This document shows positions 24,784 through 32,211 of a DNA stretch of 32,211 bases, one piece after another. Origin of the DNA: Pseudomonadota bacterium (lineage in GTDB: Bacteria; Desulfobacterota; Syntrophorhabdia; Syntrophorhabdales; Syntrophorhabdaceae); assembly GCA_026388275.1 (NCBI GenBank), contig JAPLKB010000001.1:1-32211 (forward strand), written 5' to 3'. The translations under genes and the position numbers were made by a program. Positions within the stretch are counted from its first letter, which is position 1; the number at the start of each line of letters is the position of its first letter. The notes below the pieces were generated by a model. That model was not told the origin of the DNA. It saw nothing but the letters and a program-made list of their open reading frames with translations, and did no database searches.

Positions 24784-25470
24784 TTATCGCGAAATCCAGT
24801 CGAGAGTCTTTTTGATAATCCTTTCATAGATATTTTTGTCTGTGTCCCCCATTGATTTAGGTACATGAAAGGAATGATCACCGCCTTCAATTATATGGAG
24901 GTCCCAGGGGGTCTCTATCTTTTTAAGTACTGTATTAAGGGTGTCCATGTTGCACAGGGGATCACGGGTCCCTGCAAAAAAAAGCATGGGTATCTGAACC
25001 CGATATAGATGGGAATCACGGAGCTTTTGAACGTTGTGTGCCGGGTGGAGGGGATATCCAAGAAAAATAAGCCTGTTAACAGGCAAAATATTGTCGGCGA
25101 CCATCTGGGATGCAATTCGTCCACCCATTGATTTTCCTGCACCGATAATGAAATTGATGTCGTGTCCCATAGTTTCTTTAAACAAACTGTAAGCTGAAAG
25201 CCAGGTCTTCACAAGTATTTCAGGCCTGTCGGGTGTCTTCTTACCATGTTCGCTGTAGAGAAAATTAAATCTCATTACAGGATAACCTGAATTGGCAAGA
25301 CCCTCAGAAAAAGCAGCAAGGAGAGGTGTGTTCATGTTGTTGCCTGCTCCATGTGCCACAATAAATGCTGTATTTGATTTTAACCCATCAGGTATACTGA
25401 TTATGCCGGATGTTTCTCCCCTGTCTTCAATTGTGATTGATACCTTTTTTGTTATAATTGAAAAGCACAT
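24784..25470 (-). CDS. Alpha/beta hydrolase of the dienelactone-hydrolase/TEX30 type
   Basis: This 228-residue cytoplasmic protein has a full alpha/beta hydrolase triad: Ser114 in GAGKSMGG, Asp170 in AGTRDPLC and His199 in GGDHSF. An oxyanion-hole strand, AFIVAHGAGNN, comes near residue 36. The substrate is unknown. It begins 12 nt after nifS with GAGGAT 8 nt before its ATG, so it is the third gene of the nifU-nifS unit. A functional tie to iron-sulfur assembly is not established. Confidence 0.8.
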   Translation of the reverse strand: MCFSIITKKVSITIEDRGETSGIISIPDGLKSNTAFIVAHGAGNNMNTPLLAAFSEGLANSGYPVMRFNFLYSEHGKKTPDRPEILVKTWLSAYSLFKETMGHDINFIIGAGKSMGGRIASQMVADNILPVNRLIFLGYPLHPAHNVQKLRDSHLYRVQIPMLFFAGTRDPLCNMDTLNTVLKKIETPWDLHIIEGGDHSFHVPKSMGDTDKNIYERIIKKTLDWISR

Positions 25471-25482
25471 TGGTTTTTATCC

Positions 25483-26661
25483 TCATGCGTTTTCGCAGGC
25501 TGTACCCTGGTTCCAGTATGGTGACATTGCCCTTAATCGTGCAATGATGGGCGGTAATTTCTCAATAACAAGGTCAATATCTTTATCAGTATTGTATATA
25601 CTCAAGCTGAATCTCACAGAACCGTGCGCCATTGTGTAGGGTACGCCCATGGCCCGTAATACATGTGAAGGCTGTAATGAGCCCGATGTACAGGCAGAGC
25701 CTGAAGATGCACAAATCCCGTATTCATCCATAAGCAGTAAAATGCTTTCTCCTTCAACAAACTCAAAACTGATATTTGTTGTATTTGGAAGGCGTGGCGC
25801 GCCTCCGCCGTTTACTTTGGAGTTAGGGATACGTTTCAGGATTTCATTTTCAAGCCTGTCTCTCAAACTGATGACTTTCGTGTTTTCATTTTGCAAATTT
25901 AATGCTGCAAGTTCGCATGCTTTCCCAAGGCCTATAATGCTGGGCGTGTTTTCTGTTCCTCCGCGGCGGCCCTTCTCCTGATGTCCTCCGATCATAAAGG
26001 GCAGAAATTTGGTCCCTCTCCGGAGATACAATATACCGATCCCTTTCTGCGCGTGTATTTTATGACCTGAGAAAGAAAGCATGGAGATGGCTGTTTCTTT
26101 AATATTTATCGGTATTTTTCCCACAGCCTGAACAGCGTCTGTGTGGAATAGAATATCTTTTTCATGAGCAAGGGCTGCTGCTTTTTCAACAGGAAAGATA
26201 ACACCAGTTTCGTTATTGGCCCACATAAGGCTTACCACGGCAGTATCAGTAGAGAGGCTCTTTTCATATTGTTCCATATCAAGGTTGCCTTTGCTGTCTA
26301 CATCAAGCATGGTAACACGGTAGCCCTTTTCCTGGAGGTGCTCGCATAGAGATTTTACAGCAGGGTGTTCTACACGGCTTGTGATAATATGACGCTTGTC
26401 AGGGTTAACGGCCAGAGCTGAGAGAATGGCTGTATTGTCGCTTTCAGTGCCGCAACTTGTAAATATAATCTCATCAGGGGAGGCGTTAATTAAATCTGCA
26501 ATCTTCTGCCGTGCATCATTGAGTTTCTTTGCTACCTGTCCGCCAAAACTGTGCATGCTGGAAGGATTTCCATAAAGATCGCTGAAATAGGGAAGCATCT
26601 CTTCCAGCACTTCAGGAGCGACGCGTGTTGTTGCGTTGTTGTCGAGATAAGTTGCTTTCAT
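25483..26661 (-). CDS. nifS: Cysteine desulfurase NifS
   Basis: This PLP enzyme removes sulfur from cysteine as a persulfide for Fe-S cluster assembly. The 392-residue protein has YLDNNATTR at the N-terminus, RVEHPAVKS, the PLP lysine in SFSGHKIHAQKG (Lys201), and the persulfide cysteine in CASSGSACTSGS (Cys324). The long loop with a CTSGS ending marks the group that includes NifS and IscS. Its ATG overlaps the nifU stop by 4 nt (ATGA). It could also feed selenium to selenophosphate synthesis, since these enzymes can act on selenocysteine, but the context does not decide this. Confidence 0.93.
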   Translation of the reverse strand: MKATYLDNNATTRVAPEVLEEMLPYFSDLYGNPSSMHSFGGQVAKKLNDARQKIADLINASPDEIIFTSCGTESDNTAILSALAVNPDKRHIITSRVEHPAVKSLCEHLQEKGYRVTMLDVDSKGNLDMEQYEKSLSTDTAVVSLMWANNETGVIFPVEKAAALAHEKDILFHTDAVQAVGKIPINIKETAISMLSFSGHKIHAQKGIGILYLRRGTKFLPFMIGGHQEKGRRGGTENTPSIIGLGKACELAALNLQNENTKVISLRDRLENEILKRIPNSKVNGGGAPRLPNTTNISFEFVEGESILLLMDEYGICASSGSACTSGSLQPSHVLRAMGVPYTMAHGSVRFSLSIYNTDKDIDLVIEKLPPIIARLRAMSPYWNQGTACENA

Positions 26662-27494
26662 TGTGGCACCTCCTCAACAACCAGTTCAGGGGAAATGAGT
26701 TCGCGCAATTTTGATTCCACAAAGCCTTTCAGGGTTTGCTGCGATGCAGGGCATACCGCACAGGCACCGCGGGTTGCAACAATTACCCTGTTGCCTATAA
26801 TATCGACAAGATCAATATCTCCTCCGTCATGTTTGAGGGAAGGCCGTATCTCCCGTTCTATTGTCTCTTCAATAAGTCTGATTTTTTGAATATTAGTTAA
26901 TTTTGGCCGTTCCTTTGGTTCCGGTTCGGTAGCAGGCTGGGAGTATATAGTATCAATAATCTTCTGAATCTTATCATGACACTTCTTGCACCCGCCGCCT
27001 GCTTTTGTGTAATTTGTGATTTCTTCAATGGTGGTGAGATGATTCTCTGTTACCGCCTTCTCAATTTCTTTATCGGTTATGCCGAAGCATTCACAGATAA
27101 CCTCACCTTCCTTGACTGTAGAAGGCACCCCTCTATAATATTCGATAGCTTTTTCGAGAGCTTCCTGACCCAGCACAGAACAGTGCATCTTCTCCGGAGG
27201 CAGTCCACCCAGACTGTCTGCTATGTCCTGGTTGGTAATTTTCATAGCTTCTTCAATGGTCATTCCCTTTATCAGCTCGGTCAATGCAGATGCCGACGCG
27301 ATGGCGCTTGCGCAACCGAAGGTTTTAAATTTGGCTTCTTTTATCCGTTTGTTTTCGTCGAGCTTGAAGGTCAGCTTCAGGGCGTCGCCACAGGCAATGG
27401 AACCGATTTCTGCCACGCCGTCGGGATTTTCTATCTCACCCACATTTTTCGGATTTAAAAAGTGTTCTTTTACTTTATCAGTGTATTCCCACAT
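26658..27494 (-). CDS. nifU: Fe-S cluster scaffold protein NifU
   Basis: I start at ATG 27494, since AGGAGGAA lies 7-8 nt upstream; a longer frame begins at 27518. The 278-residue product has three domains. An IscU-like N-terminal scaffold has cysteines in SIACGDALK, FGCASAIASA and MHCSVLGQ. A central BFD-type [2Fe-2S] domain has CECFG and GGGCKKCHDKI. The C-terminal Nfu domain has the CAVCPAS cluster site. This is the full NifU architecture. No nitrogenase genes are in the window, so the pair may serve general cluster assembly, as in several anaerobes that lack Isc. Confidence 0.92.
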   Translation of the reverse strand: MWEYTDKVKEHFLNPKNVGEIENPDGVAEIGSIACGDALKLTFKLDENKRIKEAKFKTFGCASAIASASALTELIKGMTIEEAMKITNQDIADSLGGLPPEKMHCSVLGQEALEKAIEYYRGVPSTVKEGEVICECFGITDKEIEKAVTENHLTTIEEITNYTKAGGGCKKCHDKIQKIIDTIYSQPATEPEPKERPKLTNIQKIRLIEETIEREIRPSLKHDGGDIDLVDIIGNRVIVATRGACAVCPASQQTLKGFVESKLRELISPELVVEEVPQ

Positions 27495-28179
27495 AAAAAA
27501 TTCCTCCTGTTTTTGCAATTAAAAAATCATACTTTATGCAACATCAATTCAATCCGAATGATTCCCCACAGCTTGCTGCGGGTTAACAACTTCCCCTCGC
27601 CCCAACGGGGGAGAGGGTGGGTGAGGGGGATAGGGTTCTCATCCCGCTGATACACCGCTGCTTGCGGCAAGGAGCTTCATTGTATCCCGGATATCCATAT
27701 TTTAATTATAAAAATGCTAAACCCTGCAACTCCGGCAAAGCCGGGGATTTACCTATTTGGTTAATATATGGTTCATATGCTAATAATTCAAGTGTTTTCA
27801 TGGATGGTAAAAAAAGATTGTCCAAAAATTTTCCTACCTCAATAAGGTTTACCAGCAGCAAAGAAATACATATTATAAATTCTAATTAACATCAGTTCAT
27901 TTCACTCTTATAGTGATGTTACAATTTGTTACAAACTTTTACTTTTAAGACAAACATTCTTAAAAGAAAAATGATATTTATTCTGTATTACAGGGATAAC
28001 GGTTGGTCGTATCGATACTTTACGGTATAGACCTTGTAACATCCTCCGTTGAAGGGATATGCAGAACACAGAACGATATTGTCAAAAGTTGAATGGAAAA
28101 TTGATAAGAAGGTTGAGTAAAGATATGCCTTACAAGTCATAATAAGGGGGAGGGGAAAAGGGAGAGGGGGCAATAATTG
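27495..28179. other. Repeat-rich intergenic region upstream of nifU
   Basis: No credible gene is present in this gap of about 685 nt. It holds a GC hairpin at 27573-27592 (CCCACAGC/GCTGCGGG, one mismatch) and a C-rich/G-rich block at 27591-27630. It also holds a CCGGC-AAA-GCCGG hairpin (27732-27744) and a perfect CTTTTAAG/CTTAAAAG inverted repeat (27942-27966). The purine-rich block at 28144-28170 resembles bases 10-34 of the window. These look like dispersed intergenic repeats common in bacteria. Confidence 0.5.
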
Positions 28180-28299
28180 CGTCGGAGGATCGCAAGGTGA
28201 AGCAGAGCGCGGGGCACCCACTTGTGGGTCATGAATATCCCAATCATGCCGCTGACCGACCAGGAGAAAAAGTTAATAAATACTCAAGAAACAAAACAA
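28180..28299 (+). repeat. Dispersed palindromic intergenic repeat, copy 2
   Basis: This matches the minus strand of 2239-2343 over most of its length, with an extra hairpin module inserted (28211-28233, ACCCAC-TT-GTGGGT). The same hairpin module recurs at 29146-29170 with compensatory changes. It ends about 50 nt before the Tat-exported flavodoxin gene. Confidence 0.7.
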
Positions 28300-28349
28300 T
28301 ATTATGAAAACTTTTGACAATACCTACAGAACGAAAAGGAGGTGCTCTG

Positions 28350-29030
28350 ATGGGAGTCAATGATAGCAATATCTGGAGAGTCAGCCGCCGGGATTTCCTG
28401 GGTCTGTCTGCCGGCCTTATTACTGCAATGACGCTCGGGGGTGCGTCAGGTGCGAGGATCAGCCATGCAGCAGACATAAAGTTCCCCGAAGGAAAATGTG
28501 GAGGTGAGAAGAATATGGAAAAGAGAGTATTGGTCGCCTACGCCAGCAAGTACGGTTCCACCGGAGGAGTTGCCGACGCCATCGGAAAGGAATTTTGCAA
28601 AAAGGAAATGGCCACTGACGTGGCTCTGATCAGGAATGCCGGTAATCTCTCTTCATACCAGGGAGTTGTCATAGGCAGTGCGATCTATATGGGCAAATGG
28701 TTGTCTGAGGCGGTGGATTTTGTGAAAGAGAACAGGGACATCCTGCGCCAGATGCCTGTCGCCTATTTTCTCGTGTGTATGACCTTGTCCCGTCCGACAG
28801 AAGAGAACCGGGCCAAAGTGCTGTCCTACATGGACCCAATCCTTAAATCTGTACCGGAAATAAGGCCTGTCGGCATTGGAACATTTGCCGGAGCGATGGA
28901 CTACAGCAACCTTTCCTGGATAAACAAGAAGATTCTGAAGTCCAAAGAAACCCCGGAAGGAGATTTCCGTGACTGGAATGTCATTCGCGCCTGGGCACGC
29001 GAACCGGTATATGCGAAGTTAGTTCGATAG
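28350..29030 (+). CDS. Tat-exported flavodoxin-domain protein
   Basis: I start at ATG 28350, preceded by AAGGAGG at 7-nt spacing, not at the in-frame TTG 36 nt upstream. The 226-residue protein has a twin-arginine signal (VSRRDFLGLSAG, then hydrophobic, with likely cleavage after SHAA near residue 41). The flavodoxin fold begins near residue 54 with RVLVAYASKYGSTGGVADAIG, the FMN-phosphate loop. It continues with VVIGSAIYMGKWL and VAYFLVCMTL. The domain resembles the HemG/flavodoxin_5 group. Tat export implies that the FMN is bound before secretion and the protein works in the periplasm. The partner and reaction are unknown. Confidence 0.82.
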   Translation: MGVNDSNIWRVSRRDFLGLSAGLITAMTLGGASGARISHAADIKFPEGKCGGEKNMEKRVLVAYASKYGSTGGVADAIGKEFCKKEMATDVALIRNAGNLSSYQGVVIGSAIYMGKWLSEAVDFVKENRDILRQMPVAYFLVCMTLSRPTEENRAKVLSYMDPILKSVPEIRPVGIGTFAGAMDYSNLSWINKKILKSKETPEGDFRDWNVIRAWAREPVYAKLVR

Positions 29031-29300
29031 GAATCCCGGAAGTAAGCAACGCGTCTTCGGTGTCATACATAGCGCCCAGAAGGTACCCGGGCGACGACGA
29101 GCCGACGCAGGTATTAGCTCACACGGTGAGCGAGAAAGGGAGGCCGGGGCACCCGCTTTAGCGGGTCGTGGCTTGGCCGGTGGAGGGGGCGACGTGAGCC
29201 AAGCGTAGATAGCGTCAAAGCGCTAAATAGCCCGTTCTCGGGCGAGTGGGGGAGGCTCCGACGGCTTGGCCGGTGGAGGGGGCGACGTGAGTCCCAGGAA
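29031..29300. repeat. Repeat cluster with two identical 29-nt direct repeats
   Basis: A 29-nt sequence beginning GGCTTGGCCGGTGGAGG occurs identically at 29170-29198 and 29263-29291, 93 nt apart. Upstream is the hairpin ACCCGC-TTTA-GCGGGT (29151-29166), whose flanks match those of the hairpin at 28211-28233. The block is GC-rich compared with its surroundings and has no coding frame of note. Confidence 0.75.
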
Positions 29301-29340
29301 ATGATTGAGCAGCTGTTGCGCAGATGGGGGACAATATATT

Positions 29341-30339
29341 ATGCTTACGGGTAAGATAGGGCAGCTAATGGTAAACACAACAGCGGAAACAGACCATATT
29401 CATCTCCTTGGCATATCGACCCCATTTCCTGTGGGCAAGGTTAATGTGTACCTTATTGAGGATGAAATTCCAACCCTTGTCGACACCCCTCCGAAGGGTG
29501 CCGTTTACATAAACGAACTTCAGGCAGCGCTGAATGGCAAAGGTTATTCTATCAAGGATATTAAGAGAATTATCATCACGCACCCCCATTTTGACCATTG
29601 TGGAGCGGCCGCCGAGATTGTCAGATTAAGCGGGGCGGAGGTATGGACTTCGAGGGGAGGGGCAAGGTATCTTGAGCATTTCAATGATGAGTTCTCCATG
29701 GAGCTTCAGTACTATATGGAGATATTTCGCCAGGCCGGTGTGCCGGGAAATCCTCGTACGTATCTCGAACATTTATACGACTGGGCACGTGCATACAGTT
29801 GTATTGTCACTGTCTCCCGCTTCCTGGAAGATGGAGATGAATTTATGCTCGGATCAGCCCCGTATAGTGTCAAAGCAGTGCCCGGACATAGCCCCTGGTG
29901 CATACTGCTATATTCACAAGATCGAACATCAGCTTTCTCAGGAGATTTCCTCCTCAAGGATATCAGCTCCAATGCTTTGATCCAGAGACCCGGGTCTGCA
30001 CAGCATGAGTATAAAAGCCTGAAATCATACCTTGCCTCTCTTCAGGAGGTAAAGAAGATGGCCATCCAAAAGGCACTGCCGGGCCACGGCGAGATCATCG
30101 AGGATGTTGCCGGCAGGATCGATGAGATCATCACCTTCATCAGGCAGCGACAAAAACTGGTGCGCGATATCCTCGATCGGGGTCCCTGCAGGGCATTCTC
30201 AATTGTACAGGCGCTCTTCCCCGATTTGCAGGGAGAGCAGCTTTTCCTCGGCATATCAGAAGTTATCGGCCATCTGGAGCTCCTGGAAAGCGATGGTATC
30301 GTCCTGCAAAGGGAAGACGGTTACTGGGTGGTCCCGTAA
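29341..30339 (+). CDS. MBL-fold metallo-hydrolase with C-terminal winged-helix-like domain
   Basis: From ATG 29341 (GGGGGA upstream) the protein has 332 residues; a second ATG at 29368 is also possible. The metallo-beta-lactamase motifs are present: THPHFDHCG (His81, His83, Asp85, His86), VPGHSPWC, FSGDFLL and LPGHGEII, so a two-metal site is likely. The last 70 residues (QKLVRDILDRGPCRAFSIVQALFPDL onward) resemble the winged-helix C-terminal domain found in LACTB2-type hydrolases. The substrate is unknown; thioesters or RNA are possible for the family. The frame opens upstream at TTG 29305, which is poorly supported. Confidence 0.83.
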   Translation: MLTGKIGQLMVNTTAETDHIHLLGISTPFPVGKVNVYLIEDEIPTLVDTPPKGAVYINELQAALNGKGYSIKDIKRIIITHPHFDHCGAAAEIVRLSGAEVWTSRGGARYLEHFNDEFSMELQYYMEIFRQAGVPGNPRTYLEHLYDWARAYSCIVTVSRFLEDGDEFMLGSAPYSVKAVPGHSPWCILLYSQDRTSAFSGDFLLKDISSNALIQRPGSAQHEYKSLKSYLASLQEVKKMAIQKALPGHGEIIEDVAGRIDEIITFIRQRQKLVRDILDRGPCRAFSIVQALFPDLQGEQLFLGISEVIGHLELLESDGIVLQREDGYWVVP

Positions 30340-30646
30340 GAGCATTCGGACATCCAGATCACAGGGTATCGAGTCAGGATCGTGAAAGAACACCTTTATT
30401 CTCTTCGGTTATAAGGTGCAGCATGGTGGTTTTACGGGTCTGTCTTTTGTCTTCAGAAACTTGCTCCGTAACTGCCAGGATGGGTTATTGTGTAAGTTGC
30501 TCCCTGAAAGACACGCTGTGCGGTTTTCGCCAGAAATGCACACTGCGTGGTTTTTTTGAGGTACAAACTCCTTCCCGAAACAAACATAAACATCTTTGTA
30601 CACACGATAAGAGATTACAAGCGGTAACATTTGAGAGATGAGGAAC
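30340..30646. other. Intergenic region between convergent genes
   Basis: This stretch separates the MBL-fold hydrolase and the PEP-CTERM gene. A plus-strand 72-codon frame crosses it (30423-30641), but it has no ribosome site and an odd Cys-rich composition, so I do not call it. I see no other element. Confidence 0.4.
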
Positions 30647-30678
30647 AAAAAAGGCAGTGTCGAATTGACCCTGCCTTT
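30647..30678 (-). terminator. Rho-independent terminator of the PEP-CTERM gene
   Basis: On the minus strand AAAGGCAG pairs with CTGCCTTT, with an inner GTC/GAC pair around a short loop, and runs into TTTTTT. It lies 24 nt past the stop codon. Confidence 0.85.
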
Positions 30679-30701
30679 CGTTGCAAACTATATAGTGAAG
30701 A

Positions 30702-31487
30702 TTATTTGCTGATCTTCCGCCGGAGACCAACAAGGCCAATCAGACCTGAACCGAGAAGCCAAACGGCGGTGGGTATGGGTACATTACTGGGCAGTTCATA
30801 GGGAATGCCGTCGCCTATCGCATAGAAGCGGACGTCATAATTTTCTGAGCCTTGATTAAGCTGGGTTGTACCACTCAGCGGTATAAAACCAGTCGGGTCT
30901 TGTGGAAAACCATCGGGGAGATTCAAAAGATAACCGGCGTTGACGTTACCTATATTATCCACAAAAAGCCCGAGGCCTATAGATGTAAATCCCTGTAAGG
31001 GTATGAGATTAAGAAACTGGCCGTTTGAGCCCTGATGGCTTTCATCACCGAAAAATAAGTATGATTGTCCATTACCAAGAGTAACCACTTCCAGATTGAC
31101 ACCGTCCTGTTGGTTGGGACTTCTGATTCTCATACCGTAACCGAAACTGGCATTAGGCAGCCCGTTCTGGAAATTTACGGCAAACCCGGCATTGCTGAGG
31201 CGGCCGGAAGTTTGATCTAACGGAAGCGAGACACGGGTATCAGATGATATGGAAAGGATACCTGTTCCCGTCAAAGTGGCAATGCCATTGTCATGTACAA
31301 GATACGATCCTCCGAGGGGGCCTGCTGAACCATCAAAATCATCGCGCCACCCAGGTTGCGCTCCCATGTTACTGAAAGCTACAGAACCAACATTGACTGT
31401 AGGGAGTGTATTGACTGCCCATGCCGGAAAAGCGGAACAAAGAAATAAAATGACCAGAACAAAACTAAATAAATATTTCTTTTTCAT
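30702..31487 (-). CDS. PEP-CTERM-type exported protein
   Basis: This 261-residue secreted protein has a Sec signal peptide (MKKKYLFSF then hydrophobic, ending FPAWA about residue 24). It has a C-terminal sorting signal, NVPIPTAVWLLGSGLIGLVGLRRK, formed by the short motif, a hydrophobic helix and a basic end. This is the VPxPxxxxLLGSG variant handled by an exosortase in exopolysaccharide-making Gram-negatives. The middle is rich in Gly/Asn and may be a beta-sandwich; no enzyme signature is seen. The ATG has GGAG(GAG) upstream. No exosortase or prsK/prsR gene is in the window, so these would be elsewhere. Confidence 0.85.
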   Translation of the reverse strand: MKKKYLFSFVLVILFLCSAFPAWAVNTLPTVNVGSVAFSNMGAQPGWRDDFDGSAGPLGGSYLVHDNGIATLTGTGILSISSDTRVSLPLDQTSGRLSNAGFAVNFQNGLPNASFGYGMRIRSPNQQDGVNLEVVTLGNGQSYLFFGDESHQGSNGQFLNLIPLQGFTSIGLGLFVDNIGNVNAGYLLNLPDGFPQDPTGFIPLSGTTQLNQGSENYDVRFYAIGDGIPYELPSNVPIPTAVWLLGSGLIGLVGLRRKISK

Positions 31488-31772
31488 TGATACTCCTCCA
31501 TTTATTCATCTGTTTACATTAAAAAAGTCTATTTTGCCGAATGATGGTTTAAATAAAAGAACTTACAAACGTTATCTATGTTTATAAATATTGCAACCCG
31601 GCTATCTGTCTTGAGACCTATAGTTTTTCGTCCCGCCGCCATTAGTAGTTTGTCTTTATCATAACTATTAAATAAACAATATATAACAACAAAATATTTT
31701 TGTATGTAGGATATGTAATACAATGTATGTAGGTTAAGTACGACAATTATTGTAATATTATAAGGATACGTT
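31488..31772. promoter_or_regulatory. AT-rich upstream region of the PEP-CTERM gene with spaced direct repeats
   Basis: Two perfect copies of TGTATGTAGG (31701-31710 and 31724-31733) are spaced 23 nt apart start to start, about two DNA turns. This suggests a regulator site. The region is otherwise AT-rich, and no consensus promoter is obvious. Confidence 0.35.
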
Positions 31773-31931
31773 ATGCCCTTTAGATTTTTATCTCTGACGA
31801 TTCTCGGAATCCATGAGTGTACTTGCTTTCAAAGCGTAATTACGATCAAACCTAAAAGGCCATATACTGGACTTGTAGATGAAAGAAAAATTATCCAGTT
31901 AAGGGCAGAAGGCGCACATTTCAATCCGTAG
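31773..31931 (+). CDS. Possible 52-residue small protein
   Basis: An ATG with AAGGA 6 nt upstream opens a 52-codon frame to TAG. The C-terminal half (KRPYTGLVDERKIIQLRAEG) resembles the linker before the HTH in some resolvase-like or transposase proteins, but the helix-turn-helix itself is missing. It may be a decayed fragment or a chance frame. Confidence 0.28.
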   Translation: MPFRFLSLTILGIHECTCFQSVITIKPKRPYTGLVDERKIIQLRAEGAHFNP

Positions 31932-32068
31932 TCTTTGCCTCTGGGAAACCGCGAAGCTCTCATTTTGTACGTGTTATAAAACCATACCGGCAATGATATA
32001 AGAGACACATTCCTGTTAATAATCCTTGCCTTTCAAGGAACAGCAAAGCCGCTTGCACATATTGATCC

Positions 32069-32211
32069 TCACACCTGCGGAACAGGCTTCTTATCTGTTT
32101 GTTTCACCGATACAATCTCCGGGGCTGTTTCAACCTGCTTTTCTATGAATGAGACTAAAACCCTCAGTTCATCAAGAAATGTCTGAATATCTGATTTCGC
32201 ATACATCCCGG
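32069..32211 (-). CDS. C-terminal part of an unknown gene cut by the window edge
   Basis: On the minus strand a frame runs from the window edge to TGA at 32069-32071. From an internal ATG (32206) it would code 45 residues, starting MYAKSDIQTFLDEL. The product is mildly helical and charged (FLDELRVLVSFIEKQVE), ending in a Lys/Pro tail. It may be the C-terminus of a larger protein or a small complete protein. Confidence 0.4.
   Translation of the reverse strand, partial: GMYAKSDIQTFLDELRVLVSFIEKQVETAPEIVSVKQTDKKPVPQV

Noticed and set aside
27617-27889. 90-codon plus-strand frame in the nifU upstream region
   Set aside because: It starts inside a G-rich repeat, has no domain and has no ribosome site; the composition looks non-coding.
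30423-30641. 72-codon Cys-rich plus-strand frame
   Set aside because: It has no ribosome site and no recognisable pattern, and lies between convergent genes.
31900-31975. GGCAAAGACTACGG on the minus strand, resembling part of a cyclic-dinucleotide (GEMM) riboswitch
   Set aside because: The other conserved GEMM blocks (GGCAAACC and the tetraloop receptor) are missing, and it lies about 450 nt from the nearest downstream gene.
1-32211. CRISPR arrays, tRNA and rRNA genes, insertion-sequence transposases
   Set aside because: I saw no regularly spaced repeats with unique spacers, no cloverleaf-like sequence with GGTTCGA-type T-arms, and no transposase frames. A proper tRNAscan or CRISPR search was not possible.

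Overview
The window reads as a chromosomal segment of an anaerobic, probably deltaproteobacterial (Desulfobacterota-type) organism. The signs are an ADP-forming acyl-CoA synthetase, a fused nine-heme c / cytochrome b quinone oxidoreductase of the CbcL type, a selenocysteine pathway gene (selA), a PEP-CTERM-type exported protein and a nifUS pair. The species cannot be named from sequence alone. I see no phage, integrase, CRISPR array, rRNA or tRNA. Almost every gene is a housekeeping or energy-metabolism gene. The intergenic spaces carry several dispersed palindromic repeats.

Layout. 194-7696 holds yvcK (-), a PNPOx-like flavoprotein (+), then purL, a TIM-barrel isomerase and cfa on the minus strand. 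7828-10390 is a striking unit: a near-consensus promoter, a leader peptide with a Phe/Tyr codon run, a terminator, a second leader peptide with alternating Tyr-Cys codons, a second terminator, then the acyl-CoA synthetase. Each leader has a segment that can pair with its terminator's 5' arm, as in classical ribosome-mediated attenuation. 10619-15752 holds a small secreted protein (-), recQ, selA and an rluD-type pseudouridine synthase.

15892-20712 is a plus-strand electron-transfer operon: a multiheme c-type cytochrome, two exported tandem rhodaneses and a CbcL-like membrane cytochrome. The cytochrome reading frame is interrupted by one in-frame TGA, after which the same frame continues for 358 sense codons with ten more heme motifs. 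A bulged hairpin starts 11 nt after the TGA, and selA lies just upstream. I read this as a selenocysteine-containing 11-heme cytochrome.

21067-24601 has a LarA-family enzyme, a small zinc-ribbon protein and rpoD. 24784-27494 (-) is nifU-nifS-hydrolase. 28350-30339 has a Tat-exported flavodoxin-like protein and an MBL-fold hydrolase, each preceded by repeat-rich DNA. 30702-31487 (-) is a PEP-CTERM protein, and a partial minus-strand reading frame runs off the right edge.

How the parts may work together (inference). The acyl-CoA synthetase is probably controlled by charging of aromatic (and cysteine) tRNAs. That would fit a role in making aryl-CoA thioesters for aromatic amino acid salvage. 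The cytochrome operon would take electrons from the quinone pool through the CbcL-like protein to periplasmic hemes, with the rhodaneses and the selenocysteine pointing to sulfur or selenium chemistry.
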